Shown here piece after piece: positions 36,880-45,387 of a stretch of 64,000 nucleotides of DNA. The DNA is from Caldilineaceae bacterium. GTDB taxonomy: Bacteria; Chloroflexota; Anaerolineae; Caldilineales; Caldilineaceae. The first letter of the stretch is position 1, and the number at the start of each line of letters is the position of its first letter. The stretch spans positions 82,566 through 146,565 of the forward strand of contig JALHQH010000028.1 of NCBI GenBank assembly GCA_022842065.1, given 5' to 3'. The notes under the pieces were generated by a model. It saw only the letters and a list, made by a program, of their open reading frames with translations. It had not been told where the DNA came from and did not search any database. Made by a program: the position numbers and the translations under genes.

Positions 36880-37374
36880 TTATACAGCCGCCAGAAAGGC
36901 CACCTCGGTTTCCCACTTTTGCGGATCCGGTTCTTCAGCAGGATCAGTGATGTAAAATTCGATGCGTGCGCCCCACGCCTTGCCCTCATCCGCCGTCTGC
37001 CACTCAATGCCCTGCTCCTCGCCCCACACCAGTAGCGCATAATGCGCACCCACCAGATCATTAAATGGTCCCGTGTTTAGGATCACGCCATACCGGCCTG
37101 CCGGTAACTCGTCGGCAACAATGGAATCCGCAACGGCCACCGGCGCTGCGATTGGCCACCCAACATCAACCGTAAAATGGTTTGCGTCCATATCCATCAC
37201 CAGGTAACGGAAGAAGGGTGCCCCGGCCGGTGTCACACCCTGACCATTCAGCCATGCCATCAACTCATCATGCAATGGCGGTAGCACGGGGCCTAATTCT
37301 TGCAGTGAGACGACGCGGCGCAACGCGACATAGGGTTGGGCGGCGCGTTGTTCCACTCTTGGCGCTGAAAGCAT
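36880..37374 (-). CDS. Stand-alone GyrI-like effector-binding protein
   Basis: 164 aa from ATG 37374, which has GGAGA eight bases upstream; the frame is open further but without a ribosome binding site. The whole length is one GyrI-like/AraC effector-binding fold (VVSLQELGPVLPPLHDELMAWL at the start, then FRYLVMDMDANHFTVDVGWP, the domain's LPAGRYGVILNTGPFNDL motif and FYITDPAEEPDPQKWETEV near the end). Such proteins bind small drug-like or planar molecules. It follows a second GyrI-like gene on the same strand (122 bp gap), with an AraC regulator carrying the same domain just upstream. Confidence 0.85.
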   Translation of the reverse strand: MLSAPRVEQRAAQPYVALRRVVSLQELGPVLPPLHDELMAWLNGQGVTPAGAPFFRYLVMDMDANHFTVDVGWPIAAPVAVADSIVADELPAGRYGVILNTGPFNDLVGAHYALLVWGEEQGIEWQTADEGKAWGARIEFYITDPAEEPDPQKWETEVAFLAAV

Positions 37375-37496
37375 TTTTATCTCCTCAATTTGGTTAGATA
37401 AATTCAAAGGTATATGTAGTTGGTTTGGCTGATCCACAAAGCGGGAGGAGATAATCTCGCTGTGATCTTGCGGCTCGGCTGCAAGCGATCTTCGGC

Positions 37497-38003
37497 TCAA
37501 TCATCGGCAAGCTTGATCGACAACTCGACATCCCAAAGCAGCTTTCTCGGCTCGGTCCGATAGTCTGTTAGGTACGCTTCGTACCGACAGGTGTACGATT
37601 CCACTTCGCCCGCAACCAGTGGATCGAACGCGATCCCGTGCGCCTTCGCCCATTGCATGAGCGCTTGATTACCGCGCAGTCCGTTTCCCCTGTAGACCAA
37701 CGTCGCGTATCTTCCTTTTGGCAGGGAACCCGGTTGAATGTGTCCTTGGCCAACAAGGGCAGCCTGCGTGATCAGCCCAACCTCAACATCCATCATACTT
37801 TTCATGTCACAATGGTAATAGCGGAGAAAGTACGGGCCTTCCTCAGACAAGGCGTTCTCTTTGCTCCACTTCCGCAATTCTTTTAAGGCCTTTGTAACCA
37901 AGGCAAACATGCCATCGAAAGGCGTCTCAAAACGGATGCCGAGATAGGGCCTTTCAGATTTCTCAATAATCGAGACGGGTCCGATGATGTTTTCTGCCTT
38001 CAT
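37497..38003 (-). CDS. Stand-alone GyrI-like effector-binding protein
   Basis: 168 aa. ATG 38003 is preceded by AGAGGATAGGT, a better start than the GTG eight codons upstream. It contains the GyrI-like pattern: MFALVTKALKELRKW, YYHCDMKSMMDVEVGL, LPKGRYATLVYRGNGL and a C-terminal acidic EAYLTDYRTEP with DVEL. It has no DNA-binding domain, so it may titrate or sequester a ligand, as SbmC/GyrI-type proteins do, or act as a hydrolase, as has been shown for some members. It is one of three consecutive genes with this domain. Confidence 0.83.
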   Translation of the reverse strand: MKAENIIGPVSIIEKSERPYLGIRFETPFDGMFALVTKALKELRKWSKENALSEEGPYFLRYYHCDMKSMMDVEVGLITQAALVGQGHIQPGSLPKGRYATLVYRGNGLRGNQALMQWAKAHGIAFDPLVAGEVESYTCRYEAYLTDYRTEPRKLLWDVELSIKLADD

Positions 38004-38063
38004 ACCTATCCTCTCATGCCTATTCACAAAGAGAAAGCTACTATTCTAGGACTTACGCAGCCA

Positions 38064-38092
38064 CCACTGGCTTCGACACGCTCAGCCAGTGG
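38064..38092. repeat. Short palindrome of the cgacacgctcag type
   Basis: ccactggct and agccagtgg surround tcgacacgctc. A related word (cgacaagctcag) occurs at about 52576-52587. It lies in the short gap between the AraC gene and the GyrI-like gene. Confidence 0.5.
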
Positions 38093-38107
38093 ATCACGCA
38101 AATGATG

Positions 38108-39025
38108 CTAAACGATTGGGATCAGAATTTCGGTGCGTAACTGTTCAGGCGGGGTGTGGTTGATGTTATTCAGATAGATCTCCAGCGGCGGCACATCGCG
38201 TGGACGCTCGCCGCTGCGGGGCAGCCAGTCGCGATAGGCGACATTCCAGCTCTGCCACAAAGTATCGTAGGGTCCCTTGTGCTGAAAGACCGCCCAGCGA
38301 CCGGCCGGTAATACTTGCACAGCGACCTGATCAGTCGGGTTGATCTGTATCCCCTCTTTGAGGATGACACCGGCGTCAATGCGGCATTGATCATGGGGCA
38401 CCGTATCCAAGTCGTCTGGCGTAATGGCTAAGCAGGCAGTAAAGGCATTTAGCAGCGCATGTTCTTGGAGGTAACAAAATAAGGTGGTAAACGCCTTATC
38501 AGCGGCCAGGGAAAAGCTATAGTCGATTGCACCCCAGCCCCGTGCATAGAGCACACGCAGGTCGGGCAATTGGCGAATCTCCGGGGTAAGCTTGCGTTGC
38601 ATCGGGGCCTGGATCGCCGGCTGTTCCAACAACAAGGCATAAGCTGCCGATCGTTCCATCGTGCGCAGCGCACTGGGCGCGACCCCGAAACGTTGGCGAA
38701 AGGTCTTGGTAAAGGCGGCCGGTGTCTGATAGCCAGCGGCCAGCGCAATGGTGGTCACCGGCTCGTCCGAATGGAGCAGCCGTTGCACGGCGGTGGCGAG
38801 ACGTACCCGGCGCACATACTCGGCGACCGTCTCGCCCATTAGCCCGGTAAAGATGCGATGAAAATGAAAAGGCGAAAAGCCAGCCAAGTCGGCCAGGCCC
38901 TCCAACAGCAAATCATCGTCGAGGTTGCCATGGATATAGGAAGTTACCCGATCAATTGCCGCTCGATAGTCCAGCGCAGTCGTCATATTTGTTGCAGTTG
39001 GCAATGGTTGTGTGTCCCTGTTCAT
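38108..39025 (-). CDS. AraC-family regulator with GyrI-like sensor domain
   Basis: 305 aa. N-terminal pair of AraC helix-turn-helix motifs (about 20-120: GLADLAGFSPFHFHRIFTGLMGETVAEYVRR; IALAAGYQTPAAFTKTFRQRFGVAPS), then a GyrI-like ligand-binding domain (about 140-305; LPAGRWAVFQHKGPYDTL, LEIYLNNINHTPPEQLRTEI). The layout is that of Rob/BmrR-type drug-responsive activators. ATG 39025 lies seven bases after an extended -10 (TGCTACAAT), so the mRNA is probably leaderless; Met14 is an alternative start without a visible ribosome binding site. Likely targets are the GyrI-like genes downstream and the ABC exporter genes upstream on the same strand (inference). Confidence 0.9.
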   Translation of the reverse strand: MNRDTQPLPTATNMTTALDYRAAIDRVTSYIHGNLDDDLLLEGLADLAGFSPFHFHRIFTGLMGETVAEYVRRVRLATAVQRLLHSDEPVTTIALAAGYQTPAAFTKTFRQRFGVAPSALRTMERSAAYALLLEQPAIQAPMQRKLTPEIRQLPDLRVLYARGWGAIDYSFSLAADKAFTTLFCYLQEHALLNAFTACLAITPDDLDTVPHDQCRIDAGVILKEGIQINPTDQVAVQVLPAGRWAVFQHKGPYDTLWQSWNVAYRDWLPRSGERPRDVPPLEIYLNNINHTPPEQLRTEILIPIV

Positions 39026-39032
39026 ATGGCAG

Positions 39033-39041
39033 ATTGTAGCA
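39033..39041 (-). promoter_or_regulatory. Extended -10 of the AraC gene
   Basis: TG-C-TACAAT on the - strand, with the hexamer at 39033-39038. The ATG begins at 39025. No good -35 was found at 16-18 bp, as is common with extended -10 promoters. Confidence 0.45.
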
Positions 39042-39120
39042 CAAACATTCTAGGACGCGCTATTCCAAGCTTGCGCACTTTTGCCACCAACATAGGGGTT
39101 TTGAAGCCGACAGCTTAAAG

Positions 39121-39279
39121 CGGCGGCCGCTACCAACCGCCAAAACGCGCTTCTAAAAACGCGGCGACCGCCAGCACAACATCCTCGCGCCAGGGGAGCG
39201 CGACTACTTGGACCCCCACCGGCAGACCATCCGCCGTCGTGCCGGTACGCACGACCACCACCGGATAACCAGTGAGGCA
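39121..39279 (-). pseudogene. Decayed 3' end of an amidase gene
   Basis: 159 bases match 43750-43908, the 3' end of the complete amidase, with about 15-16 mismatches by eye and no gaps. In the matching frame it reads ...DGLPVGVQVV...EARFGGW and then TAG, where the complete gene has CAG. Nothing of the upstream coding part remains; 39280-39386 matches nothing I recognise. The fragment has the same orientation as the full gene and the two flank the ABC exporter genes. Confidence 0.8.
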
Positions 39280-39386
39280 GCACCTCTACAGTCCAGCACG
39301 CGTTAGTGCGGTGCTGACTGCCGGCGCTACCATCTCCACCGATAATCGCGCCGGCTACTCGAACTACGGCATTTGTTTGGATCTCT

Positions 39387-41195
39387 TTACCGCTCCTGTT
39401 CCCACAGTTGGCGCATTTCTGCATTGTTCGTCAACAATTCCGCTAACGTCCCCACCGTGTCGATGCAGCCCTTTTTCATGACAATGATCTGATCCGCCCG
39501 TTGCAATGCCGCCCTTCGGTGGGAGACGACCAGACAGGTGCTTTGCGCTTCTTCCAGTCGATCCCAGAGTCTTTGCTCGGTCTCCACATCCAGGGCGCTG
39601 GAGAGATCATCAAAGACCAGGAGTTCAGGTTGGCGCACAAACATACGAGCCGCCGCTGTGCGTTGGATCTGCCCACCAGAGAGGCGTACCCCTCGCGGGC
39701 CGATGACTGTCGCCAGCCCTTGGTCGAAAGTCGCCAGATCCTCGGCCAGGACAGCCGTGTACAGGGCCGCCGGCAGTGCGCTCTTGGGTTCATCCAACCC
39801 CAGAAGAATATTCTCTCGTAGGGAATCGCTGAAAAGACGGGGCGCTTGGGGCGTGTAGGCGCTGCGTGGTGGGACAAAGAAGGTATTCAGTGCGGGCACC
39901 ACTTGTCCATTCCAACGCACTTCACCGCCAGCCTTGGGCAGCAACCCCAGCAACACCCGCAACAGCGTCGTCTTGCCCGCTCCAATCTGCCCAGTGATGA
40001 CGGTGAAGGAGCCGCGCGGCAGGCTGAAGGTGATGTTCTCGATGCCGCGCCCGCCGTTCGGGTAGTGATAGGTCAACCCGGTGGCGCTTAGGCTTTCCAA
40101 CCGATCCGCTGCCGTGCGCACCAGAGGTGGTAAGGGTGGCAGCGCTTCCCGTAGATAGACCGGACGATGCTGGACCAACGTCGTCGCCGGCGTTGGTTCC
40201 AGTAATGCGGCCAACCGTTGCAAGGAAACCCCTAGTTGCCGATAGCTGGTGAGCGCCCAAACCACCGACCCAACATTGCCCGCCACAAAGGGCATCACAT
40301 AGATGAAGAGGGCAAAGTCACCGATGGTAAAACTCCCCGCCCGGATCGCTTGGGCCATGAGCAGCAAAATGACCGCTGCGCCCATATCACCCAAATTGCT
40401 GCCCAGGGCGTCGAGAAGCTCGGTCGTTAGCCGATCTTTGAGCGCGGCTTGGCGACGGGTCTCATTGACGTTTTGCAGATGGGCGATGACCGGCGCTTCG
40501 GCGTCAGCGACTTTGATTGCTTGCACCGCGCCAAACAGTTCACCTAACAGCCCGGTCACTCGCCCGGTGGCAACTTGATTGGCTTCGCGAAAACGGATGA
40601 TCCGCCCGCGACTCAGGTGGATGGCAATCGTGATCAAGAGCATGGGCAGAAAGGCCACCAGGGTGAGCAGCCAGTTGATGCGCACCATCGTCCCCACGGC
40701 CAGTAGCACAAAGACACTGACGCCGACCAGGTTGAAGATGCTGCCGAAGAATTGATTGATCGTGTTGACATCATCGCGAAAACGGCTGAGCGCTTCCCCG
40801 CTCGAAGCCGGTGTCGCTTGGGGATCGGGGCGCTGCAAAAGCTGCTCCAACAGATTGGCGCGCACGACCCCATCAATCAGGTTGAGATAGAGTAGTTGCC
40901 CTGCTGTCAGCGCGACATAAGCCGCCTGTCGCCCCACCACCGTCACGATATACAAGGCGACCAACGGCCACAGCCCCAGACCGGCTGGCGTCGCGCCCGT
41001 CAGTCGATCAAAGAGGGTGCTGACAATCAGCGGCGGGGCAAAGTTCAAACCATAGAGCGCCATGTAGGCCAGAACGGTTAACTGCCACGCCCACGGTTTA
41101 TAGCGCAGCAGTTGCCAGAGAAAGCGCCCTGCGGTCAGGGGTTGCGCCGTCGGTGGTTGCGTTGTTGCTTGTGTATGCGATGCTTGGGTTGTCAT
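39387..41195 (-). CDS. ABC exporter half-transporter A (heterodimer, degenerate catalytic Glu)
   Basis: 602 aa. Six-helix ABC exporter membrane domain (about 25-320) and C-terminal ATPase (about 360-600). Walker A is GQIGAGKTT, signature LSGGQIQRTAAARM, Walker B LLVFDDLSSALD and H-loop VVSHRR. Walker B ends in Asp instead of the catalytic Glu. Its start overlaps the stop of half-transporter B by four bases (ATGA), so the two are translated together and probably form one heterodimer. The canonical signature of this subunit would complete the active site of subunit B. It exports drugs, lipids or peptides; the substrate is unknown. The nearby GyrI-like sensors fit a drug. Confidence 0.92.
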   Translation of the reverse strand: MTTQASHTQATTQPPTAQPLTAGRFLWQLLRYKPWAWQLTVLAYMALYGLNFAPPLIVSTLFDRLTGATPAGLGLWPLVALYIVTVVGRQAAYVALTAGQLLYLNLIDGVVRANLLEQLLQRPDPQATPASSGEALSRFRDDVNTINQFFGSIFNLVGVSVFVLLAVGTMVRINWLLTLVAFLPMLLITIAIHLSRGRIIRFREANQVATGRVTGLLGELFGAVQAIKVADAEAPVIAHLQNVNETRRQAALKDRLTTELLDALGSNLGDMGAAVILLLMAQAIRAGSFTIGDFALFIYVMPFVAGNVGSVVWALTSYRQLGVSLQRLAALLEPTPATTLVQHRPVYLREALPPLPPLVRTAADRLESLSATGLTYHYPNGGRGIENITFSLPRGSFTVITGQIGAGKTTLLRVLLGLLPKAGGEVRWNGQVVPALNTFFVPPRSAYTPQAPRLFSDSLRENILLGLDEPKSALPAALYTAVLAEDLATFDQGLATVIGPRGVRLSGGQIQRTAAARMFVRQPELLVFDDLSSALDVETEQRLWDRLEEAQSTCLVVSHRRAALQRADQIIVMKKGCIDTVGTLAELLTNNAEMRQLWEQER

Positions 41196-42964
41196 AATGT
41201 CACCTCGTCAAAGTCGAGACCGGTTTTTAGCAGTTGGTTGAAGCGGGAGGCCGGATCAGCCGCCAGGTGGGAACGGCGGCCGACTTCTTGGATGCGTCCC
41301 TGCTCCAGAATCAGAATTTCATCCACTTTCTGCACCGTGCGCAGGCGGTGGGCGATGATGATGGCTGTGCGATTTTTCAGCAGTGCGCTGATCGCCTGGT
41401 CGAGCCGCGCTTCGGTCACGGGGTCGAGCCGGGACGAGGCTTCATCTAGGATCACCACGCTTGGATCGCGCAACAGCAACCGGGCAAAGGCGAGCAGTTG
41501 CGCTTCACCGGCGGAGAGCGCAGCGGCGCCGCTCAATACGGTCTCTAACCCCGCCGGCAATTTCGTTACCCATTCCTGCAAGCCGACCGTGGTCAACGCG
41601 TGCAACAGCGCGGCGTCATCAATGCGCCGGTCGAAGAAGGTCAAGTTGTCGCGCACTGTAGCGTTGAAAATCTGCACCTCCTGCGTCACCAACCCCACAT
41701 GGCGGCGTAAGGCGGTCAGCGTCAACTGGCGCAGATCGACCTCGCTCAGCGTGATGCTGCCTGCCTGCGGCTCATAAAAGCGCAAGAGCAGACGGGTGAG
41801 GGTTGTCTTGCCGCTGCCGGTGCGCCCCAGCACACCCAACGTGCGCCCTGCCGGGAGCGTCAGGGTGAAATCAGCCAGCAGCGGCTTGCCTTCAACGCTT
41901 GTTTCCCTTGTCGCTTGATCATAGGCAAAGTGGACGCCGTTGAACGCCACCGCCAGCGGCCCAGCGGGGAGTGTTGTCACCGTGCCCGGGGTTATCGCGC
42001 TGCGTTCGGCCAGCAGCGCCTGGATCCGGTTGATGCTGGCGCGGGCGTCTTGCAGTTGTTGCAACTCGCCCGTCAGGTCGAGCAGCGGCCCGGTGAGCTG
42101 GCGAATGTAGGCATAGAGCAGGTAGAGGACGCCAATGCTCAGTGTGTCGCGCAGAAAGAGGAACGCCCCCAGCGCCAACACCAGCGCCGTCCCCACTTCG
42201 TTCCAGACCACGATGATCGAGCCGAAGATCGCGCCCCGCACCCGCGCCGCCATGCCGGCCCGCCAGTAGGCGCGCATGACCAGAAAGAGCCGCTGGATCG
42301 TATAGGGGATCGCCCCGTTGGCGCGCAGATCGTCGCGCCCGCCCAGCCGCTCTTCCAGAAAGCCAAAGAGATCGGCGCTGACCGCCCGTTCGGCTTCCAT
42401 ATAGGGAGTAGCAAAGTTGCGCAGCCGGAATAAGATCCAGAACGCGCCGCCGAGAAAGCCGAGAAAGCCCGCCGCCAGCCGCCAATCTTCCCAGGCCAGC
42501 ACAGCCAGAATGCCTAGTAACAAAAGCAGGTTGCTGACCAGGCGCAGGAAAAGTTGGGCAAAGAAGCGGGCCAACTGCCCCACATCACCATCGACCCGCT
42601 CGATGAGCGCGCCGGGGGTGTACTGTTGATGAAAACCCATGTCCAGCCGCAGACAGTACGCGGCCAGATCGGTGCGCAGTGCGTTGGTCGTGCGCCAGCC
42701 CACATCCTCACTGAGATAGGTCAGCGCCAGGGTGAGTAGATAGTTCAAAAAGGCCGCGCCCAGAAAGAGCAACGCTAGGCGCAGCAGCGTCGCCAGCGCA
42801 CTGCCAGCCTGCGCGGCGTCGATAAAGCCGCGCACCAGTTGCGGGTTGATCAGTTGCAACCCAATGCTGCCCAGCAGGAGCAGCGCCAATAAGCAAACCT
42901 TGGCCCGTTGCGTGCGCAAATAGCGCGCCAGCAACGACCAGTCGTCGCGGAAAGGCAAAGGCAT
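41192..42964 (-). CDS. ABC exporter half-transporter B
   Basis: 590 aa from ATG 42964, preceded by AAGGATGG; the upstream 20 codons of open frame lack support. Membrane domain about 15-320, ATPase about 345-590. Walker A GRTGSGKTT, Walker B VVILDEASSRLD with the catalytic Glu, H-loop IIAHRL, but the signature is LSAGEAQ instead of LSGGQ. Together with half A (canonical signature, Asp in Walker B) this predicts one working and one degenerate ATP site, the usual state of heterodimeric exporters such as TM287/288 or BmrCD. It lies downstream of a 779-bp gene-free region with repeat C. Confidence 0.92.
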   Translation of the reverse strand: MPLPFRDDWSLLARYLRTQRAKVCLLALLLLGSIGLQLINPQLVRGFIDAAQAGSALATLLRLALLFLGAAFLNYLLTLALTYLSEDVGWRTTNALRTDLAAYCLRLDMGFHQQYTPGALIERVDGDVGQLARFFAQLFLRLVSNLLLLLGILAVLAWEDWRLAAGFLGFLGGAFWILFRLRNFATPYMEAERAVSADLFGFLEERLGGRDDLRANGAIPYTIQRLFLVMRAYWRAGMAARVRGAIFGSIIVVWNEVGTALVLALGAFLFLRDTLSIGVLYLLYAYIRQLTGPLLDLTGELQQLQDARASINRIQALLAERSAITPGTVTTLPAGPLAVAFNGVHFAYDQATRETSVEGKPLLADFTLTLPAGRTLGVLGRTGSGKTTLTRLLLRFYEPQAGSITLSEVDLRQLTLTALRRHVGLVTQEVQIFNATVRDNLTFFDRRIDDAALLHALTTVGLQEWVTKLPAGLETVLSGAAALSAGEAQLLAFARLLLRDPSVVILDEASSRLDPVTEARLDQAISALLKNRTAIIIAHRLRTVQKVDEILILEQGRIQEVGRRSHLAADPASRFNQLLKTGLDFDEVTL

Positions 42965-43383
42965 GAGGATGCCATCCTTATTTTGGTTAGATAATTTTGG
43001 TGAAATACAAAAGCGCCTGACCAAACCAATCAGGCGTTAGGAGCAGCTATAACCATTCGGTGTTGCTGGGCAAAAAGGCCAGTCACAGCCGTGGTTAGGA
43101 GAGGATTTGCTTCGGTTCCATAAAACTCGCTAATGATGAACGATCAACTGGCGTCTCAGGTCGGGTTGACCCTGATTGTACCCTTGCGGGTAATTTGTGT
43201 CAAACTGCCTCTAAAAGTGGGGTGTATTTCAGCAACCCACCACGCTAAGGTGGAGCATTCTATAGAAACCGAGGTGGTTTCTTAGTACTAATTTTAGAAC
43301 GAATATTTTTCAGGGACGACCACCCGGCGATCAATCGCCAGGCATTCTCGTATTACCGCATCAATTGCTTCCCAGGTTCTTTC

Positions 43384-43550
43384 GGATCTCATGTGGTTGA
43401 CAAACCCCGCACGGGGCTAAAGCCACCGTGCTACGAACAACGGAGGCTGAAGCCCCCTAAACATAGGGGCTGACCAGCCTGGTTTAGCAGGCGTTGTTTG
43501 GTAGCTCCGTGCATTTATGCCGGAGCGGGCTTGTCAACCACATGAGATCC
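43384..43550. repeat. MITE-like element, copy C, with 20-bp perfect terminal inverted repeats
   Basis: ggatctcatgtggttgacaa (43384-43403) is the exact complement of 43531-43550. The interior contains ggggctaaagcc and other short hairpins, and its right end (catgagatcctgttgaacca) resembles the right ends of copies A and B. It fills part of 42965-43743, a region without a gene; the remainder shows only weak short palindromes such as aaccgaggtggttt. Confidence 0.8.
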
Positions 43551-43743
43551 TGTTGAACCATGTTTCCCATTCATCAACCGCTGTGCAGTTTCGCCAAAAA
43601 ATTAAAGTACACCTTTTTCAACCCAACAACACGGGGTTGCGACAAAAAGCTGTATAAGATTACCCAGTTGTTGATCAAGCGTTTCGAGTGCATCAAATAA
43701 GGCCGTGTGTAGGTCCCTGTTTACAGTTGTCATCAGCAACCTT

Positions 43744-45051
43744 TTAGATCGGCGGCCGCTGCCAACCGCCAAAGCGCGCTTCTAAGAACGCGGCGACAGC
43801 CAGCGCAACGTCCTCGCGCCAGGGACGCGCCACCACTTGGACCCCCACCGGCAGGCCATCCGCCGTCGTGCCGGTGCGCACGACCACCGCGGGATAACCG
43901 GTGAGGCTATATGTCAGGGTATAGGCAATGCCGCCCTCGCTTTGCCCGTGCGGTTGCGCTGGGCGCTCGATGGCTGGCGTAATAATCACGTCGTAGTCCT
44001 GCATAAAACGAATCAACCCGCGGCGGAAGCGATCCCAGGCAAAGAGATGACGCTCGATTGTTTCACTGTCCAACTGAAATTCGCCATCCGGTAGCCACTC
44101 CGCCCACGACTCCGATTCGGGACGTTGCCAGTAGTTGCGGGTAATGGTATAACTTTCGCCGACACGCGGCGGCAACTTTTCTTCAACCAAAGCCACCTCA
44201 GCCACCAATGCCTGGGCGGCGTCGATGGTGGCCTGTTTACAGACTGGATCGGGTGTGGCCTCTTCATGCTCGGTGTAAAAGGCAACGCGTAAGGCGCGTA
44301 GATCGACCTGTTGCCAGTCACCCAGCGGCATGGGCACCACACTGGCATCCACCCAATCCACCCCTTGGATAATCGGCAGCACCAGCGCCAGATCGGCGAC
44401 CGAACGGGCCAGCGGGCCGATCACCGTACGCGGATCGTTCATAAAGCTGATGCGGGGGAAGTGGCCGGTCAGCGGCACCCGCCCTGCGGTCGGCTTGAGG
44501 CCAACCACGCCACAGGCATGGGCCGGGGTACGAATACTGTCGCCCGAATCGCTGCCGATCCCAAATGGTGAACCACCCGCCGCAATGATCGCCGCTTCAC
44601 CACTGCTGCTGCCGGAAGGACTATACGCCAAATTATACGGGTTATTCGTGCGCCCGTAGACCGGATTATCGGCGGTGACATTGGTTTTGCCCAACACAAT
44701 CGCGCCGGCCTGGCGCAAACGGGTGACAACCGTTGCATCCTGCGTGGGCACATAGTCGCGATATTTTTCCATGCCAGCTGCACAGACCACACCGGCGACC
44801 TCCAGCCAATCTTTGATGGTGACGGGCAGGCCGTGCAGTGGCCCGCGCAGTTGACCATGGGCGAGTGCTTGATCAGCCGCCGCGGCTTCGGCCAACGCCT
44901 CTTCCGCCGGCAATTGGACCACCGCGTTGAGTTTGGGGTTAACCGTCGCAATCCGCGCCAAGTGGGCCTCGACCACCGCCGTAGCAGAAACATCGCCGGT
45001 GCGCAGCCGCGCCGTCAACGCCGTCGCGGTGCTGAAGATGAGTGAGTCCAT
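43744..45051 (-). CDS. Amidase-signature hydrolase (FAAH-like subgroup)
   Basis: 435 aa from ATG 45051, which has a strong AAGGAGG upstream. Amidase signature features: catalytic Lys in LPVTIKDWLEVAG (about 80), the Ser-rich loop SPSGSSSGEAAI (about 155) and the nucleophile in GSDSGDSIRTPA (about 180), followed by CGVVGLKPTAGRVP. The usual TGGSIR is SGDSIR here; the neighbouring pattern GEAAIIAAGGSPFGIGSD resembles fatty-acid-amide-hydrolase-type members. It cleaves a carboxamide, but the substrate cannot be told from sequence. The gene stands alone. A fragment of its 3' end also occurs at 39121. Confidence 0.9.
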   Translation of the reverse strand: MDSLIFSTATALTARLRTGDVSATAVVEAHLARIATVNPKLNAVVQLPAEEALAEAAAADQALAHGQLRGPLHGLPVTIKDWLEVAGVVCAAGMEKYRDYVPTQDATVVTRLRQAGAIVLGKTNVTADNPVYGRTNNPYNLAYSPSGSSSGEAAIIAAGGSPFGIGSDSGDSIRTPAHACGVVGLKPTAGRVPLTGHFPRISFMNDPRTVIGPLARSVADLALVLPIIQGVDWVDASVVPMPLGDWQQVDLRALRVAFYTEHEEATPDPVCKQATIDAAQALVAEVALVEEKLPPRVGESYTITRNYWQRPESESWAEWLPDGEFQLDSETIERHLFAWDRFRRGLIRFMQDYDVIITPAIERPAQPHGQSEGGIAYTLTYSLTGYPAVVVRTGTTADGLPVGVQVVARPWREDVALAVAAFLEARFGGWQRPPI

Positions 45052-45161
45052 AAGCCTGCCTCCTTGGTTAGATTCTGTTGACATTTCAATTTTGCAGGGT
45101 TGAAACTCGCTACTATACTGAAGTCAAGTTGAGAACCGGAGTTTTGCTGGCTAACGGGATC

Positions 45162-45227
45162 GCGTGCGTCGCACTGACCGCCAACTGTTTCCAGTCCGCT
45201 AGATTCTTTGGTCAGTGCGACGCACGC
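45162..45227. repeat. 18-bp inverted repeat upstream of the amidase
   Basis: gcgtgcgtcgcactgacc (45162-45179) and its exact complement (45210-45227), 30-base loop. It is about 110 bases upstream of the amidase start. Confidence 0.6.
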
Positions 45228-45263
45228 TGACCGAAACTAGGGGTTTCATTCTAATTTGAGTAT

Positions 45264-45347
45264 AACAGCGAAAAGCCCCCGCAGCGGCTAGAAAGTTAGC
45301 CGCCGGGTGCGGGGTTCCCTCTGGGACGGGCGCGGCTTTTCGCTGTT
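45264..45347. repeat. Long stem-loop downstream of the FAD gene
   Basis: Outer stem aacagcgaaaagcc / ggcttttcgctgtt (14 bp) enclosing GC-rich inner hairpins (ccccgcagcggc...gccgccgggtgcgggg). It lies 40 bases after the stop of the FAD gene (- strand), so it is probably its terminator. Region 45052-45387 otherwise holds only the amidase upstream region. Confidence 0.6.
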
Positions 45348-45387
45348 AGTCAGCCAATTCGATTGGCCGTTTCGCAAAGGAAAATCA

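Noticed and set aside
39050..39424. 124-codon - strand frame across the amidase fragment
   Set aside because: It reads the amidase remnant in a different frame; the matching frame shows the decayed amidase end instead.
43025..43743. Search for a transposase or toxin-antitoxin gene beside repeat C
   Set aside because: No open frame of reasonable size with a ribosome binding site is present; only palindromic DNA was seen.
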